Shown: positions 25,215 through 37,900 of the stretch, piece after piece
Numbering within the stretch: the stretch's first letter is position 1
Layout of the letters: the number at the start of each line of letters is the position of its first letter
NCBI RefSeq assembly: GCF_030867145.1
Contig: NC_134428.1
Span: 26,637,320-26,701,319 of the forward strand
Length of the DNA stretch: 64,000 bases
Direction of reading: 5' to 3'
From: Opisthocomus hoazin
Taxonomy: Eukaryota; Chordata; Aves; Opisthocomiformes; Opisthocomidae
The notes under the pieces: generated by a model
What the model was told of the DNA's origin: nothing
The model's database searches: none
Seen by the model: only the letters and a program-made list of their open reading frames with translations
Position numbers and translations under genes: made by a program

Positions 25215-25960
25215 CTGTTCAGAGCAGGGGGTACGAGGCGATCCGTTCTTCCCGGAACGCCAAGGCGGGGGGGGCAGCCTGGGCGCTCGGGCCCTTCTGG
25301 CGGGGGACGCCCGCCACGAGCACGGCCTAGGGCCCTTCCTGGTCCCGCGCTGCCTCCTCGGCGCGCGCGCGCGCACTGCGCAGGCGTCACCGCCGCAGCG
25401 ACTGCCGGGGCGCGCGCTCGTGGGGCGGGGCTAGCGGGGTCGCGTTGCAGAGGGCGGTGCTGGGGCCGATAGGATCGGGATGCGCCTGCGCGCTGCTGAC
25501 CACCGGGGAAGATGCCGTCGGTTTCGAAAGCAGTGTTGCGGGGTGGCGGGTCCCTGCAGACCGAGCAGCCGACGCATTATACGTAGGTACCGCGTTCTGG
25601 AGACGCCCTGCTCCCCGGGCCCCAGCGCCGCGCGGGGAGGGCTTCAGGACCCGAAGCGGAGGGGTCGGTCGTGTGCCAGGCCTGCTCCTCGCGGCCTCCT
25701 GCACTAGCGGCAGGTCTCTGAGGAGGCTGCCTGGCCCTGGCCGGCCTCCGCTGTACTCCCCGCTGTGGGCACCGCGGGGAGGAAGCCGCGTACTGTGCCG
25801 GCCAGATATAGGCGGCCCGGGCACGGCTGACTGCAGAGCACCTTAGGCGGTTCTCCGCGCCTGGCGTCCGCTCCCACGGTCGTGCCTCTGTGGTGCGCAC
25901 TGTGACCCGCCGACATCCTCCGGCATTGCGAGCCCTGCAGCACCCTCTCGCACTCCGAGG
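25215..25960. promoter_or_regulatory. UNKL: CpG island, UNKL promoter
   Basis: A GC- and CpG-rich block surrounds UNKL exon 1. It includes a CG alternation near 25360-25375 and NRF1-like TGCGCAGGCG (about 25377) and GATGCGCCTGCGCGC (about 25479). No TATA box is seen. Long open frames on both strands are composition artefacts. Confidence 0.75.
25512..25582 (+). CDS. UNKL: UNKL exon 1 with start codon
   Basis: The ATG at 25512 codes [20 protein letters not shown] and THY, then two bases of a Thr codon before GTAGGT. The match to the family N-terminus (MPSVSKA) fixes this start. An out-of-frame ATG lies 32 bp upstream, at 25480. Confidence 0.93.
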
Positions 25961-28900
25961 CCGCCCTCTCCATGCTATGGCAGCAGTCCTTCGACTTCTC
26001 CTAAGCGTTGCGTGGCCAGCATCAGCTTGAGTCCTGGGATGTTTCCGTGATAAATTTTGCAGACCTTCCCGGACTGAAAGACAGCTCCCATGTGCTTGCC
26101 GTCCTCTCTGCCAGCCTATCTGTTTTCTAATCATATGGTCTATAAAGTCCCTGCAGCCCTCTAGCACTGCTTATGGCTCTTCTCATGTAGGACCATGTGC
26201 TTCCCCACAAATGCAGAATAATTTATCACTTAATTGTGGCATTCCTGCACTCCCATTTCCGGTATCGTCATTTCTATAATGTCACATTTCCAGCACTCTC
26301 AGACAGCAAGACTGTAACTGCTTACCTAGATACTGCTACAGACCAACCTACAGCTCTTAACATCCAAAAATTTTATAATTTTTTCCACACCCCCCCCCCC
26401 CCAATTCTGTGTAGTTAGAGATTCTTCTCTAAACTTAAAAGACATGCTTCATAACTCTGTCATTACATCCCCCATGTACCAATTTAGGCAACTGAGAATG
26501 AAAATATGCCAAGATGCCCATTATTCCTCTTTCTGATTTTTTCTTTTTCCTGTATCTTTAGTTTCCTTGTAGCCTGTTACACATCCTGGACCCTTTTAGA
26601 GACCTCTGGGAACGTTAATTAGCGACATAATGAACTTGGTAATTGGCTAATACATAGACAGGAGGAAGTGCTGTCTTATGTCCTTTGACAGATGCCACAG
26701 TAGTGCCCGGTCTGGCATGATCTTGATATCCTGTGGAAAGAAGTATCAGACTTCCTAACTAACTTCTATGACCTGCATGCTAATGAAGGACTGTCTTACT
26801 AACACCTAAGTAACCTTCAAAGACCCTAGACTGTTTCAGCACAAATGTAACAGCTGCTAAAATAAATTTGCTGAAGTCCTCTCGTAGCCCCTGATAACCC
26901 TCATAACCCTTTATCTTTCTGTATAGCATGTCCACATTCTGGGTATATTGTGATTAAGGGCGAATGTTTAAATTAGATGTGGTATTTAGCTAAAATAGTC
27001 TTTGTAGGACTATTTTGTATGGTAGCAAGCTGTATGAATGCTCCTTCAAGTATCTTGTTGACTTTATAATCTCTGTTTGGTGGTTACTTAGGACAGTATT
27101 CTAAAAACTGTGCTTTTTAAATTAATGTATTTATTTGATTTTAGTTTAGTTACAAAACATAGTATAATTTGCCAGGTATTCCACCGTATTTTACTAGTAA
27201 TGCATCTGTCATAAAAAATGAAGTCATTTGTATTGAACAGCTAAACAGTAAATTGTGCATAGGAAGTAAAACTGTATGTGGGTACATTTGTACAATTTTT
27301 TACAAGCTATGTGCACTGAATTGTCAAGTGCCCTGTTAGTACTGTAAAAATGTGCCTCCAATAAGATAAACTTGTAACACAGTTTAATTTTTTTAGGTAT
27401 CTAAAGGAATTTAGGACAGAGCAGTGCCCCCTATTTTTGCAGCACAAGTGTACCCAGCACAGACCATTTACCTGTTTTCATTGGCATTTCCTAAATCAGC
27501 GTCGTCGTAGACCTATACGAAGGCGTGATGGGACTTTTAACTACAGTCCAGATGTTTATTGTACAAAATATGATGAGACTACAGGAATCTGCCCAGATGG
27601 AGATGAGTAAGTGATTTCTTTCAGTCCTAGGTGTTTATAGTATTATCAATGACATTAAGGAAAGATGCTGATTTCTCCTTAGCAAAAATGATCGATAGAA
27701 TCCTGCTGCAGTTTATTTGAAAACAGATGCTGATTTCTCCTTAGCAAAAATGATCGATAGAATCCTGCTGCAGTTTATTTGAAAACAGATTTCTGTAAGT
27801 CATTTGTCAATTTTTGGCACGTATAGCTCTATATAAGCATGTATTCTTTAGGCTATCATAGAGTTAGAACTATGATTTTACATTGTGATGATCTTTAAGG
27901 CATAAGAAACTGATTTTCTGCTAGCATTTTTCCTGCACAGTTGTGCTAGTGTTGTTGCTGCACCTTTTTCTTTTTTCTTTCAGTTGTGCATCCTTTTTCT
28001 CCTGACAACTTTAAAATTGACCAGTAGGTGCAAACCGTAGTGTATAGACACGGCTTCAAGATTTTAAACTTACCTAAGTTTTGTGAAGATTGATGGGTAG
28101 TAGAGGAGAATGACTGATTCGTAATGCTTCCAGTGAGAAAAAGCAAAGGAAGGAGTTCCCTGTTAGTTGTCTGGCTAGCCTGGTAGTGTTTGCATTTTCA
28201 TGGACATGCGTCACTTCTAGATAAAGACTACAGAGGGGCTTCAGTGAACTTGGGGAGGAGTAGAAGCTTTGTAGAGATGAGAATGAGCAAATGGTACAGT
28301 ACGGCAGGCAGGCATGTATAGAGGAGCTGGGTATATTGCGGTCATATGTCAGAGGAACTACCTTCATCTGCTGTGAAAGAAGCAAGGAAGGACTTCTGAC
28401 AAAAATATTTGCAGGAAAACAGCCAGGAAATGTGTAGTTATGCTGGACACCTGTTTTAAAAAGTGAATATTAATTATTTTGGTTACTGTAATGTACAACA
28501 ACACTTGTCACAGATCAGATATCTTTTGTGTTAAAGGCTGTAGTCACAGAAGAAAAAAGTGTATTTTTCCCAAAGCCTTTACAAATTAAACAGCAGAGAT
28601 AAGAGAAGGTAAACTTGGAAGTGTTCAAGACCAGGTTGGATGAGGCTTTGAGCAACCTGATCTAGTGGAAGGTGTCTTTGCCCATGGCAGGGAGGTTGCA
28701 ACTAGATGGTCTTTAAGGTCCCTTCCAACCCAAACCATTCTGTGATTCTATGATAAACAGCAAAAATGCCCTAGGCAGCACGATAATACTGAGTACCATG
28801 CTTAAGCAATATAAGCAGCACAAAATATCTGAGGTATGATTTAAAAGAGAACATTTAATTACGTTCTCAGGTGTTTGTAAAGCACTCCTGCCAATCCTGA

Positions 28901-31900
28901 GTCAGCATGGGTAATTCTTCTTTGAAAATCAACAAATGAGGGTATTGGATGCTCATGTCATGGAGGTTTTGATTGTGGTCAAAAATCGACCCTTCACTAT
29001 TGAGTGAAAGATCACAGAATCACATAATGGTAGAGATTGGAAGGGACCTCTGTGGGTCATCTAGTCCAGCCCTCCTGCCGAAGCAGGGTCACCTACAGCA
29101 GGCTGCACAGGACCGCGTCCAGGTGGGTCTTGAATATCTCCAGAGAAGGAGACTCCACAACCTCCCTGGGCAGCCTGGGCCAGGGCTCCGTCACCCTCAG
29201 AGGGAAGAAGTTCTTCCTCATGTTCAGACGGAACTTCCTGTGCCTCAGTTTGTGCCCATTGCCCCTTGTCCTGTCACTGGGCACCACTGAAAAGAGCTTG
29301 GCCCCATCCTCCTGACACCCACCCTTCAGATATTTATAAGCATTTATAAGGTCCCCTTGCAGCCTTCTCTTCTTCAGGCTGAACAAGCCCAGCTCCCTCA
29401 GCCTCTCCTCGTAGGGGAAATGTTCCAGTCCCCTCACCAGCCTTGTAGCCTTCCGCTGGACTCTCTCCAGTAGCTCTTCCATCTTTCTTGAACTGGGGAG
29501 CCCAGAACTGGACAGAGTACTCCAGATGAGGCCTCACTAGGGCAGTGTAGAGGGGAAGGAGAACCTCCCTCGTCCTGCTGGCCACACTCTTCTTGATGCA
29601 CCCCAGGATCCCACTGGCCTTCTTGGCAGCCAGGGCACACTGCTGGCTCATGGTTAACCTGTTGTCCACCAGGACACCCAGGTCCCTCTCCACAGAGCTG
29701 CTCTCCAGCAGGTCCACCCCAAGCCTGTACTGGTGCATGGGGTTGTTCCTCCCCAGGTGCAGGACCCTGCATTTGCCTTTGTTGAACCTCATCAGGTTCC
29801 TCTCTGCCCAACTTTCCAGCCTATGCAGGTCACGCTGAATGGCAGCACAGCCTTCCGGTGTGTCTACCACACCTCCCAGTTTGGTGTCATCAGCAAACTT
29901 GCTGAGGGTACATTCTAACTCTTCATCCAGGTCGTTGATGAAGAAGTTAAACAAGACTGGGCCCAGTACTGACCCCTGAGGGACTCCACTAGTTACCAGC
30001 CTCCAACTAGACTCAGCGCCGCTGATGACAACCCTCTGAGTTCTGCCATTCAGCCAGTTCTCAATCCACTTCACCGACCACTCATCCAGCCCACACTTCC
30101 TGAGCTTCCCTAGGAGGATATCGTGGGAGACTGTGTCGAAAGCCTTGCTGAAGTCGAGGTAGACAACATCCACGGCTCTCCCTTCGTCTACCCAGCCAGT
30201 CATGTCATCGTAGAAAGCTATTAGATTGGTCAGGCATGATTTCCCCTTGGTGAATCCATGCTGACTACTCCTGATAACCTTCTTTTCTTCCACTTGCTTG
30301 ATGTTGGCCTCCAGGATAAGCTGCTCCATCACCTTTCCCGGGATGGAGGTGAGGCTGACCGGCCTGTAGTTCCCTGGGTCCTCCTTCTTGCCCTTTTTGA
30401 AGATTGGAGTGACGTTGGCCTTTCTCCAGTCCTCGGGCACCTCTCCTGTCCTCCAGGACCTCTCAAAGATGATGAAGAGTGGCTCAGCAATGATATCCGC
30501 CAGCTCTCTCAGCACTCGTGGGTGCATTCCATCAGGGCCCATGGATTTGTGGATGTCCAGATCGCTTAAGCGATCCCTCACACAGTCCTCCTTGACCAAG
30601 GCAAAGTCGTGCTCTTTGTAGGCTTCTTCTCTTACCTCCGGGGCCTGGGATTCCTGAAGGCCAGTCTTAGCACTGAAGACTGAAGCAAAGAAGGCATTCA
30701 GTAGTTCTGCCTTCTCCGCATCCTCCGTCACCAGGACACCCGCCTCATTCAGCAGCAGCCCCACATTGTCCCTAGCCTTCCTTTTGCTGCTGATGTAGTT
30801 GAAGAAGCCCTTCTTGTTGTTTTTGACATCCCTTGCCAGCTTCAATTCCAGGTGGGCCTTGGCCTTCCTCGTCGCATCCCTGCATGCTCTGACCACGTTC
30901 CTGTACTCTTCCCAAGTGGCCTGCCCCTCTTTCCACATTCCATGGACCTTTCTCTTCTGCCTGATCTCCGCTAGAAGCTCCTTGTTTAACCATGCAGGTC
31001 TCCTGCCTCCTTTGCTAGATTTCTTTCTCAGGGGGATGCATTGCTCCTGAGCATGGAGGAAGTGTCGTTTAAAGAGCGACCAGCACTCATGGACCCCCCT
31101 GCCTTCGAGAGCCCTGGCCTACGGGATTCGTCCCAGTAGCTCCTTGAAGAGGGCAAAGTCAGCCCTCCTGAGGTCCAAGGTTTTGATCCTGCTTATCGCC
31201 CTGCTTCCTCCACGCAGGATCCTGAACTCGACCATTTCATGGTCACTGCAGCCGAGTCTACCTCCGACCTTCACATCCTCCACCAGTCCCTCCTTGTTTG
31301 TTAACACAAGGTCCAGCAGCGCGCCTTTCCTTGTTGGTTCCTCCACCACTTGCATCAGAAAGTTATCATCGATGCTCTGTAGGAACCTCCTGGATTGCGC
31401 CTGCCTAGCTGTATGGTCTTCCCAGCTGATGTCAGGGTGGTTGAAGTCCCCCATGAGAACCAGGGCCTGTGACTGTGAGGCTGCTTGCAGCTGCCTGTAG
31501 AAGGCCTCATCAACCTCCTCCTCCTGGTCAGGTGGCCTGTAGTACACACCCACCGTAATGTCACCCTTATGAGCCTGTCCCTTAATTCTAACCCACAAGC
31601 TCTCAACTCGGTCCTCATTTGCCCCCAGGCCAAGCTCAATGCAGTCTAGTTGCTCCCTCACATATAGAGAACTCCCCCACCTCTCCTTGTTGGTCTGTCT
31701 TTCCTAAAGAGTCTGTAGCCATCTATGACAGCATGCCAGTCATGCGAGTTGTCCCACCACGTTTCTGTGATGGCGACCAAGTCGTAGCCGTCCTGCTGTA
31801 CAATGGCTTCCAGCTCCTCCTGTTTATTGCCCATGCTACATGCATTGGTGTAAACACACTTGAGCTGGGCTGTCAATCTCACCCTTGGCCTTGGCACGCC

Positions 31901-34900
31901 AAGCCTAGGCTCATCCCTAGTGAGCTGGGCAATATTCCCTTCCCCCTTCGAACCTAGTTTAAAGCCCTCTCAATGAGCCCCGCCAGCTCGTGGCCAAGAA
32001 TTCTTTGATACTGATTGTAAAGCAGGAAAAAGGAAGCAATGTTTTAAAGGGGTATTAGCTGGGCAAGACTGAATTGTTAGAAGCAAATAAGAGAAGATGT
32101 TTCAAGAACTGAGATGTGAGATGGAAACCTTCTTGCTGCAGTTGGATTGGAAAGGTTGTCCCCAACCGTTGCTGAAGATCACTCCCTGGTTAGGAGCCTA
32201 AATGACAAACAGACTTACTATATTGTCTGGCATAATGAAAGTGCAGAGGACTTGCCAGAAATAAGACCAGTAGTGATATCCATACCTCTGTTTTGGCATG
32301 GTGTGCTCAGAGTTTTAATTACGTGGATCGGTTTAGGAGTTACCAGCAAAGAGGTGGTGGTTTTCAAGTTTGTGTTTTGCAGTGAAATTGCCCAGATGTA
32401 GAAGGATAAGTGCAGGGACCAAGGTTAGCATCCTGTGAGAGCCCTCACCAGACGCATTAAGAGAATGCTGAAGTTGGAAGACATGCTGCAGGAGGGTTTG
32501 AGAGGAAAATGTGAACGTAAATGAATTCCTATAAACAAAGGAGAGCAATGTTTCAAGGGGAGAAAAATGGATTAAAGCGGACAGTAAACTAAGAAAATGA
32601 AGATAGATGTGAGTAGAGAAAATGGAGTATGTTTTCTTTGTCTCAGTTATAAGGTGAGATTATTGGAGACATTTGTGAGAGGAGTTTCAGCTGAACTGTG
32701 GAGGCCTTATTTTAGATCTGATCCTGAGAACTGGTGGCTAGAAATGTCAGTCAGCGGTTGTAAGTTGATAGCTGATTGAAGTTAAGGTGGAAGAGAAAAG
32801 GCATACATGGCAAATAGTTGGGAAAGGCAAGGTAAGTCAAAGGTAACTTTCTTAAAGATAGGTGATGCCAGAGCATGTCTGTAGTGGCCAGAGAAAAAAA
32901 TGGAGGAAAAGACCAACATTTCTGAGGACATGCTTACAGTGTGGCAGCATTCCTGTTTCAGAACTCAGCAAAAGAGTATTTTTTTTACCCTATTTTGTCT
33001 TCTGCCTAAATTTGGACATTTATTTGGAGCAACTTCAAATTCTTATGGAAATAGGTTATAAACAGTAGTGCCAGGCCACCTTCATTTTAAGCTATCTGTG
33101 ACACTGTGTTGGTACTTTCTTGGTTTTTATCTATGTCTCTATTTCTTTGTTCTGCTCATCTGAATACACGATTAAGTTAATGCAGTTTGTGAGTTGATGG
33201 AGAACCAGCAAGAAGGGTAGAGTGATGACACCCATAATTGTTTTCAGCAACATACTTTCAGGAGAGTTAAAGTAGAAATTGTTGATTTCACCCAGGCTTG
33301 ACTGTGATACTTTTTTCCAAAGCTCAACTTGGAACAAAAAGAAGCCCAGAATTTTAAAACTGTTTAGAAAAGGGCTTTTCTAAGGGTGGCAGATTAAAAC
33401 AATCTGTTCTGAGGAAGGGCCTGTGAGAAAGACTAGATTACTTGCAGAGTTAGAGGCATATATTTTGAACAGTGAATAGCGTTCCTCCCAATATCACAAG
33501 TGAGAATAGAAGTGATACTTTCTTGGTTTTTGTCTGATGTGTTTTTCAAGCATTGTCGTCAACTGACGTCAGGTTCTAAAAGAGAAAATTATTTCGGATA
33601 TGTTACTATCTGTAATGTAAGACTGCTCTAAGAGTGAATGAATTACAGAAGCCTGCTACAGAAAAGCACTTTGAGTAATCATATGAAAAAATATGTCAGT
33701 GCCTCAAGATTGAACAGAAGTAGAACTATGTAATTGTTTTCATACACTTAAGAACATCTAACATTACCTTTTAAACTGAAATTGTTTTATTGTTAAAAGG
33801 TATCTTTGGAATGTTTATGATGTGAATTAAGAAGAGTGTGAAAAGGAAATACACATTTCAGTTATCAGTTAACCTTTGAAGTTTTTGTGAATGTATGTTC
33901 TGTCGCATGGTATACACATCTGCTTGCTTCGCATAATGTAATGACAGTTTTACTTTGTGAGATCCAGATGCAGAAAACAAAGCTGATTTCAATAGTTAAA
34001 TGTTGTGTGTAGACTCCAACAAAACTTAAAAATGCAGAGTAATCTCCTTTACCGATTCACGATTAATAAGTTAGGATTCAATACAGTTATTTTAAGCAGG
34101 GAGATGGCTGTAGTAATATGGGCCATGAAATATATTTGTTACTCTGCCTGGGAACAATTTTTTTTTTTTTTTTTTTAATAAAAACTTTGTTCTAAGGATG
34201 TCTAAACAACCTTAGTACCAAACTATGGTACATATGAACAAGTGTATCAGTTTGCAGCCATATAATCAGATGATAATTAAAATCAGCCATTTAAAATCAT
34301 AATACTAGTCTTGTTTAAAGCTATGTATTACAGTGGTTTATGCTCCATTAAAATATTTCATTAATAAATTGAAGGTAAGATCTAATACCCCCGAAGTTCA
34401 TCAAAGGTTGAGTAGAACATCTGTTCTGTGCATATTTCAGTGCATTGGCTTAGTTTGATACTATGTGTGAATAATTACTATCTACCATCTAAAACCTGCC
34501 TTTATTAGAGGTTTTTGCCTCTCTGACTAGTGATCCTGTGATGAACTACAGCTGATCAAGGTGTCTGTGGTTAATAGCATATGTATTATTGTGGTATTGT
34601 ATGAATCACACATTTTTATGTAACACACATGCAAAATTAATGCCATCGTTTTTGTTCTTTGAGGTTTGCATGCTGTGTAGTCCCCCTGAGTGACATTTAG
34701 AACTAGTTCTTTCTAAGTCTTAGACAAAATTCAGGGAACAAACTCTCCCAGTTGCACTGGTTACCCTCATTAAAACATTCTGTTAGTTTCTGCAGGATAA
34801 CTTCACCTGTTATTGGACGCTTCAGGCAGCTAGCAAAATGTGCAGTAGGAAAGCTGGGTTTTAAGTAAAATTCAGATTTCATTAGCTATTGATGGCACAA

Positions 34901-37900
34901 CTATTGAGTCTTAGGGCAAACAAACCTAGGTTTAATTTAGCAGAAGTAAGAGTCTTGTGACAAAGTTATATGTCTTTCCCAGCTTGTTTTTGGAATCCAT
35001 GTTGTCGTCTTCTGGGAAAAATTGTGACCTGGGTATGTCTCCCTCTCTCACATTGCATACAAGTTGTGTTGAGCTTGTCTGACAAGCTACATCTATACTC
35101 CATTGAATTATCTTTTTTTTTTTTTTTTTTTTTTAAAGCAGTAATTTAAAAATAATTGAAGCCTTTAACATTTTGGAGGGGACCTCCAGTGTCAAGGTGA
35201 CTTCACTAGGGAAAAATAGCAGGTAGTTAAGCAAAAGTGTTTGCCCTCTGGTAAGGGACCATGGACTTGGAGACAAGCAATGAGATGTAAACATTTGTAC
35301 ACTTCTTGCATGGAAGAGAAGACATTTAATTCTTGTTTCAAATTGGAATGAGCAAACTTAATTACATAAAAACAGAGGCTGAACACTATGCGTAAGAATA
35401 TGACAGAGTATTCTCACCTTTGCCCTGCAAAGGTTCTGCTAGTGATGGGACAGTTAGCAATAACGAAAATACAGCCTCAGACTGCATTTCCTCTTGTTTA
35501 GAGTTCTGTACAGGACTAGTGCTGGCGAAAGTATCTGATTGACTCTCGTGGGTTTTCTCATTTTTCCATATCAGTAGCAATTCTAGCAGAACAGCAGGGC
35601 TGCATCAGTGCTATTCACAGATCACAAAGAATTTCTCATAGAGTTCAGCTGAGGCACTACAATGGGTCCAGCAAAGCTTGCATCGTGTCCGTCCTTCCAT
35701 GTAGAGCCAAGAAGTGTGAAAGAACTGCTTTCAGATCCTGAGCGTAGACTGTGCTCCATCTTGCACTGACAACACGAGATGTAGCACTGAATTTGGTATA
35801 ACCTAGTCTTCCCACTAATTAATTCTGTTGGCATTTAAAGAGATAGGTGTAAAGCACTAGCTGCAGCCCATTTATCTTGTTTAACAGAATGCTGGTTTTA
35901 AACTCCTACCAGGAAGCAACTTGATTCTCAGAAATCGTAAACAGTATAAATTCCTGGAAATCAGCACAAGCTGCAGGTGTTTAGCACAGCAGGAAAAATG
36001 TATGATTTTGATGTAAATATATAAATACCAGACTTGTAAGTGTTTGCAAACAATTGCATCTGTTTAATCTAAGTAATCCTTTTAGAGTATAGTAAAGAAA
36101 GCTTAAACCAGCATAAATTCTTAGGAGTGTTAGAGTCTACTTAGTGCTCCGCTATTCTTCCTCCATTCAAAGTAAAATATTTCTGTAGGACTTCTCATTT
36201 GTTGTTCTGTATCCCTCTCTTAAGCTTTCTGGTGCAGTTTCTTTTTATGTTGAGGTGGGGGAAAGTAGTTTTTGGAGATTAGTGTATTTTCAAAACCAGC
36301 AGAGACCAAAATTAATTACACTGACATAAACTGGGAGAGAACAGACATACCTATGTATATGGTTTTGTGGGTTTCAAATTTTGTTTACTACTGCCAGTTG
36401 GAATTACAATCCATACATGATGCCAGCTGTTTTAAAGTATGGACCATAACTCACATAGTTGTGTCTGAAAAATGCTTAGTGTATGTACAATGATGTATTG
36501 CTGATGTAACAATTGTGCTCTTCTTTTTAATAGAAGAGTCATTTTGGATTTTCCCTGAGGTTGTTCAGTAAGTTCCATGTTTATAAAGAGCAGACAGGAA
36601 AAAAATCACCATGCTTGAAGTACTGCTTGATTTTAGATTATGACAACATTAAAAAAAAAATTCTTATACCTCTTAGTGTAGAAATTATTTGAACTTGTAT
36701 CAGTATGGAAAATGTCATTCCTTAGCCCAGATAATGTTGTTGCTTACAGGGATGCTTACTAGATTTATTAATAATATCTTTGTGAGCTAGCCTGCTATAA
36801 ATTCTTAGAAGTTTAGCAGAGACCAAGAAAAAGATTAATGTTTTCCATTTTGAAGCTGATCTGTGATAGTGGTTCGTTTGACACAATTTTTGTTTGAAGA
36901 ATCCTGCAAAGTTACTTGTTATGACTTAATAAGAGATACAGCATATTTCAGAATTAAATTATTAAAATCAAAACTCAAAGCAATGCTCTGACTTTCCTCT
37001 TTTTATTATGTAGTTGCCCTTACCTGCATCGAACAACAGGGGATACAGAAAAGAAGTATCATCTCAGATATTACAAGACTGGAACGTGCATTCATGAAAC
37101 AGATGCCCGCGGTCACTGTGTGAAGAATGGAATTCACTGTGCCTTTGCTCATGGTCCACATGACCTTAGACCACCAGTATGTGATATAAGGTAGTCCTGC
37201 TTCAAATTCTTCAGTCTAATTAGCAGGAAATGCCACGTCTGTTATCACCACATACCAGAAAATGCAGTATGTTTTGCATGAAAAATATACTTGCTTCTGT
37301 AACTGTAAACATAAGAATACAATTCATTTTGCATCACAATAGCAGACAGAAGCACACTGGGAAATACAAATACTAAGGTTTCATAGCTTGCAGTTTCAAG
37401 AGCCATACATGTAATTCTTATAACTGATAGAAGACCAGATATTCTGCCTTTTGTCATTTATACCTTGTAAATTTGCATCTGGTTTTTACATTCACAAATT
37501 TATGATTTTGTTAAGCCATCTTTCAGTTTCTCAGCTTGTATGTTTGACATTTTGCCTACTGACATTGTGGATTTTTAAGATACGTTATATTTTTTCATAT
37601 GTAATAAATCAGTATTATTTTCTGCCTCTCTAATATATAATCGAGTTATTGTCAAAAGATGCTTTGTGAATCAGGGTAGTGGTAGGTATGAGTTTTAGCT
37701 GTGGCCAAAGCTGGGAGATAAGCATGTTGGTGGGAGGTATTATAAATGGGTGGAAGGGGAGCTCTTGTTACAGAAGGTGGTCTGTATATACTCAATAGGA
37801 AAGGATACCATTTCCTAGAGAGCTTTGGAGGGTCACAAGTATCTCTTACTGGACACTGGAAGAGCATTCTGGGGAAGTATCACTATACGCTTGCCCTATT

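Noticed and set aside
25387..26167. Long open frames (133-196 codons) on both strands around UNKL exon 1.
   Set aside because: Same CpG-island effect; no recognisable motif, and the UNKL exon with its donor explains the coding part.
29334..30938. A 534-codon reverse-transcriptase frame considered as a host gene.
   Set aside because: The domain set, the FADDTKL box, the CR1 3' tail and the related copies elsewhere show it is the RT part of a CR1 ORF2.
35111..35134. Long T runs here and at 3741, 34149, 39129 and 47171 considered as poly(A) tails of retrocopies.
   Set aside because: No gene-like sequence in reverse orientation precedes them, so they are simple homopolymers.
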